From contig NZ_FZOG01000001.1 of the NCBI RefSeq assembly GCF_900188155.1, forward strand, positions 1 to 64,000: a stretch of 64,000 nucleotides of DNA, in the 5' to 3' direction. Made by a program: the position numbers and the translations under genes. The DNA is from Pseudomonas segetis. Its GTDB lineage: Bacteria; Pseudomonadota; Gammaproteobacteria; Pseudomonadales; Pseudomonadaceae. The notes beneath the pieces were generated by a model that searched no databases, was not told where the DNA came from, and was given only the letters and a program-made list of their open reading frames with translations. Below, in pieces: positions 35,155 to 43,698 of this stretch (its first letter is position 1; each line of letters begins with the position of its first letter).

Positions 35155-35269
35155 GTTTTGTGTTCCTCGGGGCTAGTGTTCCAGTTATTAAGGTTTTGTG
35201 TTCCACCCTTGCAGGCCCCGTAATTATTGGCTTTAAGCAATTTTGGAACACGTGGAACACATGGAACAC
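35123..35269. repeat. Cluster of eight GGAACAC/GTGTTCC heptamers
   Basis: GGAACAC occurs at 35148, 35245, 35254 and 35263. Its complement GTGTTCC occurs at 35123, 35160, 35176 and 35198. The last three plus-strand copies are tandem with a 9-base period, and 35148/35160 form an inverted pair. This is far more than chance in 147 bases. It lies between the integrase stop and the unknown gene, so it may be an operator, a partition or replication-initiator site. Confidence 0.75.
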
Positions 35270-35299
35270 GTGTTTTTTCAGGGTTATTGTAATGCATGC

Positions 35300-36553
35300 C
35301 TAAACCACCTTGCCAAAGGTGCCTGTAACAACGTTTCCGGCTGCCAGTTTGTCTAGGTGATCGGCATACCATTGCAGCATGGTCGTGCGTTGCTCTAGGT
35401 ACTGGGCTTTGTTGTATATGCCTCGCACTCCGGGTGCCTTGTGACTCAACTGTGCCTCGATATGGTCAGCAGTAAAACCATGTTCATTCAGTATGGTGCT
35501 GGCAATATGGCGGAAGCCATGACCAGTCTGTCGGCCTTCATAACCAAGGCGACGCAGAGCCATTAGAAACACTGTGTCGCTGCGTGGTTTTGTGCGATCA
35601 CTACGGCCCGGAAACAGCAGGGGATAAGCTCCGGTGATTGGGTGCAACTCTTCGAGCAAGGCAATGGCTTGGCGGCAGAGCGGTACCAGGTGTTCACGTG
35701 CTTCACCACGCCTTGGCTTCCTGCCTTTGCGTTCAGGTGGGATAGTCCATAGCTTCTTGTCAAAGTCGAACTCTGACCAGTGAGCTTCTCGTAGTTCACT
35801 GGGGCGGACGGCTAGCAGGGTCAGTAGGCGCAAACCTAGCTGAACATCCTTGGCGTGGGGGTAGGACTGAATTGCTCGGAGTAGGGCGGGTAATTCGTCA
35901 GCAGATACGTGTGCGTAGTTCTCGGCCTTGCCGGTTGATAGGAACTTGTGAACTCCGTCCAGTGGGTTGTTTACGGCGCGGCCAGTAACCCTGGCCAAGT
36001 CATATATATCCTTGCAGTAAGCGCGCACTCGGCTCATCTGCTCGAGAATGCCTTTCTGCTCCATGCCACGCAGTAGATCCATCCACTCCATTGAAAGAAT
36101 GCTGGTGTAAGGACGTTTACCAAATGTGGGGAGCACATGGCGTTCAAGTGCACCGATTACCCGTTTGGCAGTACCGTTGTCCCAACTGTTTAAGCGAGAG
36201 CTGTACCACTCACGCGCCAAACGTTCAAAGGTGTTGTCAGCGGCGGCCTGTTCTTCCGCTTTGCGGGCCTGCTTGCTGGCGAGAGGGTTTTTCCCTTCGC
36301 TTGCATCGTTGCGCAACTCGGCTGCTTTTTGCCGTGCCAGTGAGCCGCTGACATCGGGATACCCGCCAAGCCCAAGCCACGACCATTTGCCGTCTGGCTT
36401 TTTGTAGCGGAACTGCCACGACTTTTGCCCGTCTGGCTTGACTCTAAAATATAGCCCTGAGCCGTCTAGCTCGCGGTATTCCTTGACGTCTGGCTCTAAG
36501 CCAGCAAGGGCAGTGTCTGAGAGGGGGCGGCGCTTGATTTCTGAACGCTTCAT
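35300..36553 (-). CDS. P4-type tyrosine recombinase (integrase) of the element
   Basis: This 417-residue integrase has an N-terminal DUF4102 arm-binding region (LSDTALAGLEPDVKEYRELDGSGLYFRVKPDG and following), a core-binding domain near residues 110-200, and the catalytic domain. Catalytic parts are visible as LLAVRPSELREAHW (Arg), HGFRHIAS (His-x-x-Arg) and a C-terminal Tyr in IYNKAQY. ATG 36553 is chosen over 36574 because AAGGGG lies before it. It is transcribed away from tRNA-Met, the usual arrangement for elements next to tRNA genes. Confidence 0.92.
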   Translation of the reverse strand: MKRSEIKRRPLSDTALAGLEPDVKEYRELDGSGLYFRVKPDGQKSWQFRYKKPDGKWSWLGLGGYPDVSGSLARQKAAELRNDASEGKNPLASKQARKAEEQAAADNTFERLAREWYSSRLNSWDNGTAKRVIGALERHVLPTFGKRPYTSILSMEWMDLLRGMEQKGILEQMSRVRAYCKDIYDLARVTGRAVNNPLDGVHKFLSTGKAENYAHVSADELPALLRAIQSYPHAKDVQLGLRLLTLLAVRPSELREAHWSEFDFDKKLWTIPPERKGRKPRRGEAREHLVPLCRQAIALLEELHPITGAYPLLFPGRSDRTKPRSDTVFLMALRRLGYEGRQTGHGFRHIASTILNEHGFTADHIEAQLSHKAPGVRGIYNKAQYLEQRTTMLQWYADHLDKLAAGNVVTGTFGKVV

Positions 36554-36555
36554 TT

Positions 36556-36605
36556 GTGTATCCCCTTGGTTCAATTATTCCAAGAGGATACACAGGGGGA
36601 TACAC
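36556..36605. promoter_or_regulatory. Right-end GGATACAC repeats (integrase arm sites and promoter region)
   Basis: GGATACAC lies at 36586 and 36598 (12 bases apart) and in reverse at 36556-36563. The pair matches the left-end pair at 20991/21003 in sequence, spacing and orientation. Sites this close to the integrase start could bind integrase and repress its own gene. Confidence 0.6.
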
Positions 36606-36652
36606 GCCGCGCAATGATAGGTAGAGACAGGTATAAACAGCCAGATACAAGA

Positions 36653-36673
36653 AAGCCCGCACTAGGCGGGCTT
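36653..36673 (-). terminator. Probable terminator of tRNA-Met
   Basis: The stem AAGCCCGC / GGCGGGCTT with a short loop lies 47 bases past the tRNA 3' end on the minus strand, followed on that strand by TTCTTG. If native, the chromosome continues at least to here before the element begins. Confidence 0.65.
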
Positions 36674-36719
36674 CTTGGGGTGTTTCGTAGACTGTCTGAG
36701 ACAGGTAGAAACAGGTATT

Positions 36720-36796
36720 TGGTGGCTACGCAGGGACTTGAACCCCGGACCCCAGCATTATGAATGCTATGCTCTAACCAGCTGAGCTACGTAGCC
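36720..36796 (-). tRNA. tRNA-Met (CAT)
   Basis: This is a complete 77-nt tRNA read on the minus strand. The acceptor GGCTACG pairs with CGTAGCC, the anticodon loop is TTCATAA (anticodon CAT), the T loop is TTCAAGT, and ACCA is encoded. The acceptor and D arm (AGCTCAGCTGGTTAGAGC) fit elongator tRNA-Met. It is the presumed anchor of the neighbouring element, although no copy of its 3' end is found at the element's left border. Confidence 0.95.
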
Positions 36797-37152
36797 GAGT
36801 GGCGCGCATTATTCTAGCCTGAGGGCTTTGTGTCAAGCATGTTTTGATAAAATTATTGCGTTTGATCAAGTGCTTACGCGCAATGCGTGCACTCGCGTGG
36901 TTTGGATCGTCGCTGTGCCAAGCTAAATTTTAATTACCTGTCCAATCCGTCAACTTTCTCGGGCGAGCGTGGCACAATGCTCGGGTGTTGAATTGCCCTT
37001 CTTTGAGCTTCGGCTTTGTCTTTTTCGCTGTGGTGTATCAATGATCCGCCGCAGTCGTCTGTTTGATCGTTCGCCCAAGTGGGCGAGTTTTGTGTGGAGC
37101 GTGCGTCTGTGCAGCGTGTTCAAGGGTTTACCAGCGATGCTGGAGTTATTGA
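36797..37152. other. Promoter gap between tRNA-Met and the transporter gene
   Basis: No supported gene is seen in these 356 bases. The left part should hold the tRNA-Met promoter (minus strand) and the middle the transporter promoter. A hairpin CGCCCAAGTGGGCG lies near 37071-37084. A frame of about 40 codons opening at 37040 and running into the transporter start is possible as a leader peptide but has little support. Confidence 0.4.
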
Positions 37153-38340
37153 ATGAGGATTAGGTTTTGGGGTTGGCTGGTGCTGGTTGCCTTGGGGCTT
37201 AACCTGCGGCCAATTCTCACCTCGATCAGTCCCTTGCTGGACGATATTCGGCTAAGCACGTCAATGAGCTTCCAGGGGGCGGCGCTGCTAACGACCTTGC
37301 CTGTGGTATGTATTGGCCTGGTGGCGCTCTGTGGCTCGTGGATTGAAGCGCGGCTGGGTGAGGGCAGGGGCATTGCCCTGGGTTTGCTGTGTATTTTCCT
37401 GGCTTGTCTCGCGCGGGGTTTTATCGCGGATGGCAATGTGTTGCTGGCAACAGCGTTGCTGGGCGGTGTTGGTGTCGCGTTGATCCAGGTGCTGGTGCCA
37501 GGCATGGTCAAGCGTCAGTTCGTTGGTTGTGTGGCTTTGGCGATGGGGGTTTATTCGGCGTCATTGATGAGTGGCGGCGGCCTGGCTGCCTTGCTGAGCC
37601 CACATATGGCCCAGGCATTTGGTCATTGGCAGGCGGGGCTGTGGGTTTGGCTGATCCCTGCGCTGCTTGCCGCCTTGCTGTGGTTCAGGATGCCCTGGCA
37701 CAGGCCTCAGGCCTTGGCGCAAAGGGTTTCATTCAAGGCCTTTGTCGGCAACCGTCGGGCATGGTTGCTGGCGATTTATTTCGGCTTCTGTAATTGGGGC
37801 TTTATGACCATGGTCGCCTGGCTGCCAGCCTATTACCAGCAGTTGGGCTGGAGCCAGCAGGCCAGTGGTGCGCTGTTGGCGTGGATGACCATATTCCAGG
37901 TGCTGGCGGCGCTGTCGATGCCGGTGCTGGCCCATCGCATCAAGGATCGACGACCTTTGCTCGGCATTAGCCTGGGGGCGCAAGTAATAGGTTATGCGGG
38001 GCTGTTATGGATGCCGTTGGCGGCATCGGCAGCCTGGGTTGGGTTGGTCGGTTTCGGCTTGGGCGCCTGTTTCGTGTTGTGCCTGTTGCTGAGCCTCGAC
38101 CACCTGCATGATCCTCGCGCGGCAGGGCAGTTGGTGGCTTTTGTGCAGGGCTTCGGTTTTTTGATCAACGCCATTGCACCCTCGATGGGCGGTTGGTTGC
38201 GTGAGCTGAGCGGGTCGTTCTACAGCACCTGGCTGGTGATGCTGGTCAGCCTGATCTTGATGTTGCTGTTGACCTTGCGTTTTAGCCCAGCCAGCTACGC
38301 AAGGATCAATCACCCAGGCCAGCCTTCGGGGGCCAGCTAG
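37153..38340 (+). CDS. CynX/NimT-family MFS transporter
   Basis: This 395-residue inner-membrane transporter has 12 predicted helices. The N terminus GLNLRPILTSISPLL is the signature of the CynX/NimT (cyanate/nitroimidazole) branch of the major facilitator superfamily. The real substrate cannot be told. GGAG lies 10 bases before ATG 37153. It is convergent with ychF. Confidence 0.85.
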   Translation: MRIRFWGWLVLVALGLNLRPILTSISPLLDDIRLSTSMSFQGAALLTTLPVVCIGLVALCGSWIEARLGEGRGIALGLLCIFLACLARGFIADGNVLLATALLGGVGVALIQVLVPGMVKRQFVGCVALAMGVYSASLMSGGGLAALLSPHMAQAFGHWQAGLWVWLIPALLAALLWFRMPWHRPQALAQRVSFKAFVGNRRAWLLAIYFGFCNWGFMTMVAWLPAYYQQLGWSQQASGALLAWMTIFQVLAALSMPVLAHRIKDRRPLLGISLGAQVIGYAGLLWMPLAASAAWVGLVGFGLGACFVLCLLLSLDHLHDPRAAGQLVAFVQGFGFLINAIAPSMGGWLRELSGSFYSTWLVMLVSLILMLLLTLRFSPASYARINHPGQPSGAS

Positions 38341-38356
38341 GCGATGCGAAGGCAAT

Positions 38357-38398
38357 AAAAAGCCCCCGGCTCACAAGGTGAGTCTCGAGGGCTTGGTT
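38357..38398 (-). terminator. Terminator between the transporter gene and ychF
   Basis: The stem AGCCC(CCGGCTC) with (GAGTCTCGA)GGGCT is flanked by AATAAAA on the left, a T-run on the minus strand. It probably ends the ychF transcript and may act on the convergent transporter as well. Confidence 0.65.
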
Positions 38399-38423
38399 TG
38401 GCAGCCTGGGCTGCCAGCGGTGT

Positions 38424-39524
38424 TTAAACGTTGAAGCGGAAGTGCATTACGTCGCCGTCTTTAACGATGTATTCCTTGCCTTCCAGGCGCCATTTGCCGG
38501 CTTCTTTAGCGCCTGCTTCGCCCTTGTACTGGATGAAGTCGTTGTAGGCGATCACTTCGGCGCGGATAAAGCCTTTCTCGAAGTCGGTGTGGATGGCGGC
38601 GGCGGACTGCGGGGCAGTGGCGCCGACGCGAACGGTCCAGGCGCGTACTTCCTTCACGCCAGCGGTGAAGTAGGTTTGCAGGTTGAGCAGCTCATAGCCA
38701 GCGCGGATGACGCGGTTAAGGCCTGGCTCGTCAAAGCCGAGCGACTCCAGGAACATGTCCTTTTCCTCGCCATCGTCCAGTTCGGCGATTTCGGCTTCGA
38801 TCTTGTTGCAGACAGGCACCACGACGGCACCTTCGGCGTCGGCAATGCCGCGCACGATGTCGAGCAATGGGTTGTTTTCGAAGCCGTCTTCGGCAACGTT
38901 GGCAATGTACATGACGGGCTTGCTGGTGAGCAGGTGGAAGCCGCGTATCAGTTGCTTCTCGTCGTCAGCCAGGTCCTTGAGCAGCGTGCGTGCGGGTTTG
39001 CCTGCGGTGAAGTGCGGAATCAGCTTTTCCAGCAGGGCTTTCTGTGCGACAGCATCTTTGTCGCCGCCCTTGGCGTTGCGCGTGGTTTTCTGCAATTGCT
39101 TCTCGCAGCTGTCGAGGTCGGCGAAGATCAACTCAAGGTCGATAATCTCGATATCGCGCTTTGGATCAACGCTGTTCGATACGTGGATGACGTTTTCATC
39201 TTCGAAGCAGCGAACGACGTGGGCGATGGCGTGGGTTTCGCGGATGTTGGCCAGGAACTTGTTGCCCAGGCCTTCACCTTTCGAGGCGCCGGCTACCAAG
39301 CCTGCGATGTCGACGAATTCCATGGTGGTTGGAATCACGCGCTCGGGCTTGACGATCTCAGCCAGGGCATCCAAGCGCGGATCCGGCATCGGTACTATGC
39401 CCGTATTCGGTTCGATGGTGCAGAAGGGGAAGTTCTCCGCAGCGATACCGGATTTGGTCAGGGCGTTGAACAAGGTGGACTTGCCGACGTTCGGCAGGCC
39501 GACGATGCCGCAATTGAATCCCAT
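38424..39524 (-). CDS. ychF: Redox-regulated ATPase YchF (Obg-like)
   Basis: This 366-residue OBG-family P-loop protein binds ribosomes and hydrolyses ATP. G1 is GLPNVGKST near residues 8-16. G3 is DIAGLV. The specificity motif is NVAED in place of NKxD, which explains ATP preference. A C-terminal TGS domain follows. Normal length. It lies downstream of pth on the same strand, as in most gamma-proteobacteria. Confidence 0.97.
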   Translation of the reverse strand: MGFNCGIVGLPNVGKSTLFNALTKSGIAAENFPFCTIEPNTGIVPMPDPRLDALAEIVKPERVIPTTMEFVDIAGLVAGASKGEGLGNKFLANIRETHAIAHVVRCFEDENVIHVSNSVDPKRDIEIIDLELIFADLDSCEKQLQKTTRNAKGGDKDAVAQKALLEKLIPHFTAGKPARTLLKDLADDEKQLIRGFHLLTSKPVMYIANVAEDGFENNPLLDIVRGIADAEGAVVVPVCNKIEAEIAELDDGEEKDMFLESLGFDEPGLNRVIRAGYELLNLQTYFTAGVKEVRAWTVRVGATAPQSAAAIHTDFEKGFIRAEVIAYNDFIQYKGEAGAKEAGKWRLEGKEYIVKDGDVMHFRFNV

Positions 39525-39560
39525 GGTGTTTTCCTCGCGCAGATGATTTCTAGAGTTAGG

Positions 39561-40145
39561 TTAGGCTTTTTGGCTGTGCAGCTTTTGCATCGCTTTGTTC
39601 CACTCTCCGGCGAGCATCTCTGGGAGTACGCCGAGTGCAAAGTCGATGCTGGTGTCGAGTAGTTCCTGTTCGCTGCGCGGGGCGCGTCCTAGAACGTAAT
39701 TGGACACCATGCTGCTATGCCCTGGATGGCCGATGCCAAGCCGCAAGCGGTAAAAGTTATTCTGGTTGCCCAGCTGCGCGATGATATCGCGTAAGCCGTT
39801 ATGCCCGCCGTGCCCGCCACCCTGTTTGAGTTTGGCGACGCCAGGCGGCATATCCAGTTCGTCGTGAGCCACCAGGATCGCTTCGGCAGGGATGCGAAAG
39901 AAGTTCGCCAGCGCTGCCACGGATTGACCGCTGCGATTCATAAAGGTGGTGGGGATCAGTAAACGAACGTCGCGGCCTTGATGGCTGAATTTGCCAGTCA
40001 GGCCAAAATACTTGCGATCAACACTGAGGTTGATGCGTTGACTGTCTGCCAGTCGTTCAACGAAAAGGGCCCCGGCATTATGCCGAGTCTGGTCGTATTC
40101 AGGGCCTGGGTTACCAAGGCCAACGATCAGTTGTACGGCAGTCAT
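39561..40145 (-). CDS. pth: Peptidyl-tRNA hydrolase
   Basis: This 194-residue enzyme releases peptidyl-tRNA from stalled ribosomes. It has the N-terminal motif [20 protein letters not shown], with the catalytic His in TRHN, then FMNRSG and [11 protein letters not shown], all diagnostic. It lies between rplY and ychF and is probably co-transcribed with ychF (36-base gap). Confidence 0.97.
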   Translation of the reverse strand: MTAVQLIVGLGNPGPEYDQTRHNAGALFVERLADSQRINLSVDRKYFGLTGKFSHQGRDVRLLIPTTFMNRSGQSVAALANFFRIPAEAILVAHDELDMPPGVAKLKQGGGHGGHNGLRDIIAQLGNQNNFYRLRLGIGHPGHSSMVSNYVLGRAPRSEQELLDTSIDFALGVLPEMLAGEWNKAMQKLHSQKA

Positions 40146-40213
40146 ACTGGAGCCCTTTATCGAAAACAGCTCAAGCGCAAATGCACCTGAGCTGTTGATC
40201 AGCGTAGCGGGTG

Positions 40214-40864
40214 TTACTCAGCTTCAGGAGCGTCAGCTGCCGGAGCGTCTGGAGTTTCCGCGTCAACTTCAAGATCTTCAGCTTTGGTAACGCGAGGCAT
40301 GTGGGCGTTAGCCACGGCCAGGTCGCTATCGTGAGCCAGTGCAACCAGTTCAACGCCTTTTGGCAGAACCAGGTCAGACAAGTGCAGAGTCTGGCCGACT
40401 TCGATCTTGGCCATGTCGACTTCGATGAACTCAGGCAGGTTGCGTGGCAGTACGCTGATTTCAACTTCAGTAGCGGTGTGAGAGATCTCGCCGCCTTGCT
40501 TCTTGACTGCAACTGCTTTGTCTTCGTTGATGAAGTGCAGTGGAACCTGAGTAGTCAGTTTCTGGCCAGCAACAACACGGATGAAGTCAGCGTGCAGTAC
40601 GAAACCTTTCGACGGGTGACGCTGCAGAGCTTTGATCAGGACGTTTTCCTTGGCGCCGTCGATGGACAGCGACAGGATGTGGCTGAACGAAGCTTCGTTT
40701 TCCAGCAGCTTGGCGAAATCTTTGGCAACCAGGCTGATGGATTGTGGAGCCTTTTCGCCACCGTAAACTACGGCTGGAACCAGGCTGGCGTTACGACGCA
40801 GGCGGCGGCTCGCACCTTTCCCCAGGTCTGAACGCGCTTGTGCGTCAATGTTAAAATCACTCAT
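40214..40864 (-). CDS. rplY: 50S ribosomal protein L25 (general stress protein CTC type)
   Basis: This 216-residue L25 has an N-terminal 5S rRNA-binding domain (about 1-90, with [18 protein letters not shown]) and the longer C-terminal CTC-type domain found in Pseudomonas, ending in an Ala/Asp/Glu-rich tail. ATG 40864 is preceded by GGAGAAATGA, which decides it over the start at 40891. Confidence 0.96.
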   Translation of the reverse strand: MSDFNIDAQARSDLGKGASRRLRRNASLVPAVVYGGEKAPQSISLVAKDFAKLLENEASFSHILSLSIDGAKENVLIKALQRHPSKGFVLHADFIRVVAGQKLTTQVPLHFINEDKAVAVKKQGGEISHTATEVEISVLPRNLPEFIEVDMAKIEVGQTLHLSDLVLPKGVELVALAHDSDLAVANAHMPRVTKAEDLEVDAETPDAPAADAPEAE

Positions 40865-40927
40865 TTCATTTCTCCAAAATAACCTTTCCACCCGTTACGC
40901 TTGCGACCAGCGACAGGGTGGTTAGGT

Positions 40928-40953
40928 AAAAAAGCCCCGCATTAAGGCGGGGC
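40928..40953 (-). terminator. Terminator after prs
   Basis: A GCCCCGC / GCGGGGC stem with a six-base loop (40934-40953) is followed on the minus strand by six T. It separates prs from rplY, so rplY probably also has its own promoter just downstream. Confidence 0.85.
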
Positions 40954-40982
40954 GCATTTCGCTCAGGGCACAGGGTTCCGGA

Positions 40983-41924
40983 TTAACGGAACATTGCGCT
41001 GATCGATTCTTCGTTGCTGATGCGGCGAACCGCTTCGGCGACAATAGGGCCAATATCGAGCTGGCGAATACGCGAGCACGATTGTGCGGCAGCGGACAGC
41101 GGGATGGTGTTGGTCACCACCAGTTCGTCCAGTACCGAATTCTCAAGGTTCTCGATGGCGCGACCCGACAATACGGCGTGGGTGGCGTAAGCGAAGACCT
41201 TGGCAGCGCCGTGTTCTTTCAGTGCCTTGGCACCGTGACACAGGGTGCCAGCGGTATCGACCATGTCGTCAACCAGGATACAGGTGCGGCCTTCCACGTC
41301 ACCGATGATGTGCATCACTTCGGAGTGGTTGGCTTTCTCGCGGCGCTTGTCGATGATCGCCAGATCAACACCCAGGGACTTGGCTACAGCACGCGCACGC
41401 ACTACACCGCCGATGTCCGGGGAGACGATCATCAGATTTTCGAAGCGTTGATCTTCAATATCATCCACCAGGACCGGGGAACCGTAGATGTTATCTACCG
41501 GGATATCGAAGAAACCTTGAATCTGGTCAGCGTGCAGGTCGACAGTCAGAACACGGTCAATGCCTACAACGGTGAGCATGTCAGCCACGACTTTAGCGCT
41601 GATTGCAACGCGAGCGGAGCGCGGACGGCGATCCTGGCGTGCATAGCCAAAGTAGGGGATAACAGCAGTGATTCGGGTAGCTGATGAGCGGCGGAAGGCG
41701 TCGGCCATTACCACCAGTTCCATCAGGTTATCGTTTGTTGGCGCGCACGTCGGCTGAATCAGGAAGACGTCTTTACCACGAACGTTTTCGTTGATTTCAA
41801 TGCTGATTTCGCCGTCGGAGAATTTACCGACAGAGGCATCGCCGAGGGGGATGTGCAGCTGGCGTACAATACGCCGCGCCAGATCGGGGTTAGCGTTCCC
41901 CGTAAAGACCATCATCTTGGACAC
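40983..41924 (-). CDS. prs: Ribose-phosphate pyrophosphokinase
   Basis: This 313-residue enzyme makes PRPP from ribose 5-phosphate and ATP. Motifs are [12 protein letters not shown] (metal and ribose-phosphate), [10 protein letters not shown] (ATP), and the PRPP loop [14 protein letters not shown]. Length is normal. It is preceded by the tRNA-Gln genes. The PRPP it makes would be the substrate pool of the element-borne phosphoribosyltransferase-like protein; that link is only conceptual. Confidence 0.97.
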   Translation of the reverse strand: MSKMMVFTGNANPDLARRIVRQLHIPLGDASVGKFSDGEISIEINENVRGKDVFLIQPTCAPTNDNLMELVVMADAFRRSSATRITAVIPYFGYARQDRRPRSARVAISAKVVADMLTVVGIDRVLTVDLHADQIQGFFDIPVDNIYGSPVLVDDIEDQRFENLMIVSPDIGGVVRARAVAKSLGVDLAIIDKRREKANHSEVMHIIGDVEGRTCILVDDMVDTAGTLCHGAKALKEHGAAKVFAYATHAVLSGRAIENLENSVLDELVVTNTIPLSAAAQSCSRIRQLDIGPIVAEAVRRISNEESISAMFR

Positions 41925-41970
41925 GCGCAGTACCTACCGGCTGAGGGTATACCTGGATGAGTATAGAAAT

Positions 41971-42045
41971 TGGCAGGGGCGGCTGGATTCGAACCAACGC
42001 ATGGCAGGATCAAAACCTGCTGCCTTACCGCTTGGCGACGCCCCT
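41971..42045 (-). tRNA. tRNA-Gln (TTG), copy 1
   Basis: This is a 75-nt tRNA on the minus strand. The acceptor AGGGGCG pairs with CGCCCCT, the anticodon loop is TTTTGAT (anticodon TTG), the T loop is TTCGAAT, and GCCA ends the gene. It is identical in sequence to copy 2, 62 bases upstream on the transcript. Confidence 0.96.
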
Positions 42046-42107
42046 GTATCGTATTTCATTGCTGATGCTTGTAGCTCTCCAGACATTAAAGCCCAATAAG
42101 GCGTTAA

Positions 42108-42182
42108 TGGCAGGGGCGGCTGGATTCGAACCAACGCATGGCAGGATCAAAACCTGCTGCCTTACCGCTTGGCGACGCCCCT
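42108..42182 (-). tRNA. tRNA-Gln (TTG), copy 2
   Basis: This 75-nt tRNA on the minus strand is the same as copy 1 in all bases I compared. The anticodon is TTG. It lies between ispE and copy 1 and is likely transcribed with it; the tandem probably serves gene dosage. Confidence 0.96.
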
Positions 42183-42208
42183 ATCTGGTGAAGCTCACTA
42201 CTTTGCAT

Positions 42209-43081
42209 CTACTTCCTGTCCAACTCCTGAAGCGCTCGGTGCAACATCGAGATGTTACGCCCTTGTGCAACAAAACTTGGCAAAGTGGCTGGAAGTTGGC
42301 GGGCGACTTTATCAGCATCGACCTCATTTGGGAAGCTCCCAAATACACAAGCTCCAGTGCCAGTTAATCTTGCGGGAACAAATTTGTTCAACAAGATCAG
42401 AGCGTTACGTACTTCTGGATAACGCTTTTCTACAACTGGCTGGCAATCATTTCGACCGCCCCCCTCAAGAAGGCTGCGAACTTTAATGGGCGGCGTATCG
42501 CGTGTCAACTCGGCGTCGGAGAAAATTTCTACTGTGGGTACAAGTACTTGCGGTATTGCCACGAGAAACCAGGGTTCGGGAAGCTCGATTGGCGTCAGTT
42601 TTTCACCCACGCCTTCGGCAAATGCGGCGTGCCCGCGAACGAATACCGGCACGTCTGCACCCAGCGCCAGGCCTATGCTTGCCAGTTCGTCCAGGCTGCA
42701 GTTGAGTTGCCACAAGTGGTTGAGGCCGAGCAGGGTGGTGGCCGCATCCGAGCTGCCGCCACCGATGCCACCGCCCATCGGCAATTGTTTATCCAGCCAG
42801 ATATCGGCGCCCTGGGCGCAGCCGGTGTGCTTCTGCAGCATGCGCGCGGCCCGCACGATTAGGTTGCTGTCATGGGCCACGCCGGTAATTTCGGTGTGCA
42901 ACTGGATTTTGCCATCGGTGCGCGGGGCAAAACTCAGCTCGTCGCCGAAATCGAGAAACTGAAACAGGGTTTGCAGCTCGTGATAGCCATCGGCACGGCG
43001 GCCGAGGATATGCAGCATCAGGTTGAGCTTGGCGGGCGCAGGCAGTGTCAGGCGTGCGTCGGCATGGTGTTGCCCGGGCAT
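42209..43081 (-). CDS. ispE: 4-diphosphocytidyl-2-C-methyl-D-erythritol kinase
   Basis: This 290-residue GHMP kinase of the MEP isoprenoid pathway phosphorylates CDP-methylerythritol. It has [24 protein letters not shown] at the N terminus and the ATP loop [17 protein letters not shown] 43081 overlaps the lolB stop (TAATG), which sets the start; a longer frame reaching 43171 runs antiphase inside lolB. Confidence 0.96.
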   Translation of the reverse strand: MPGQHHADARLTLPAPAKLNLMLHILGRRADGYHELQTLFQFLDFGDELSFAPRTDGKIQLHTEITGVAHDSNLIVRAARMLQKHTGCAQGADIWLDKQLPMGGGIGGGSSDAATTLLGLNHLWQLNCSLDELASIGLALGADVPVFVRGHAAFAEGVGEKLTPIELPEPWFLVAIPQVLVPTVEIFSDAELTRDTPPIKVRSLLEGGGRNDCQPVVEKRYPEVRNALILLNKFVPARLTGTGACVFGSFPNEVDADKVARQLPATLPSFVAQGRNISMLHRALQELDRK

Positions 43082-43698
43082 TATTGGCCCAACTGGCGAG
43101 GCTGCCAGTCCTTGACCACTATGGTGACCTGCAGGTCCTGGCCATGCAGCTTGATGCGCTCGGGCAGCCAATAGCCGTTTTGCTCAACATAGCTCAGGTA
43201 TTCGACTTGCCAGCCATCTTGCGTCAGCTTTGACAGGTGGCTGTCGGTGTCCAGGGTGACGTTGCTCTTGGTATCGGGGGCGGGCAGGCCGCGAACCCAC
43301 CAGAGCAGGTGCGAGACCGGCAGGTTCATGCGCAGCTGTTGTTGCAGCAGGGCTTCAGGTGACTCGGCTTTATAGCGGCCCTTGTTGGCGACCTCAAGCA
43401 GCACTTCGCCCGGGCGACCGGTCAAGCGTGCGGCGCCACCACCCAGCGGGCCGGACAGGCGAATGTCGAAGTAGTCCTGGCGTTGTAGCCAGAACAGGGT
43501 CGCGCTGCCTGAGTCCTTGGGGGCGCGGATGCCGATTTTTCCGCTGATTTGCCAGGCATCCAGCGCGCTCAACTGTTCTTTGTGGGCTTGCCAGGCGGCC
43601 TGGTTTCCCTGGCCTTCGACTGATTCGTGGGAGATCAAGCCGGCGCAGCCGGTCAGCAGCGCGACTAGGCTGCAGGCAATAAGGTAGCGCAAACGCAT
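43081..43698 (-). CDS. lolB: Outer-membrane lipoprotein LolB
   Basis: This 205-residue outer-membrane lipoprotein receives lipoproteins from LolA and inserts them in the outer membrane. The signal peptide has a lipobox LLTGC (Cys at about 18). Family phrases include [25 protein letters not shown] and WWVRGLPAP. One-base overlaps with the TPR gene upstream and ispE downstream show one operon. Confidence 0.95.
   Translation of the reverse strand: MRLRYLIACSLVALLTGCAGLISHESVEGQGNQAAWQAHKEQLSALDAWQISGKIGIRAPKDSGSATLFWLQRQDYFDIRLSGPLGGGAARLTGRPGEVLLEVANKGRYKAESPEALLQQQLRMNLPVSHLLWWVRGLPAPDTKSNVTLDTDSHLSKLTQDGWQVEYLSYVEQNGYWLPERIKLHGQDLQVTIVVKDWQPRQLGQ

Noticed and set aside
35123..35269. CRISPR array
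   Set aside because: The heptamers are too short and occur in both orientations with irregular spacing. I saw no CRISPR-like array or cas gene in the window.
38442..39662. A 406-codon plus-strand open frame opposite ychF
   Set aside because: It is antisense to the well-conserved ychF and start of pth, has no family-like motif, and reflects codon bias of the real gene.
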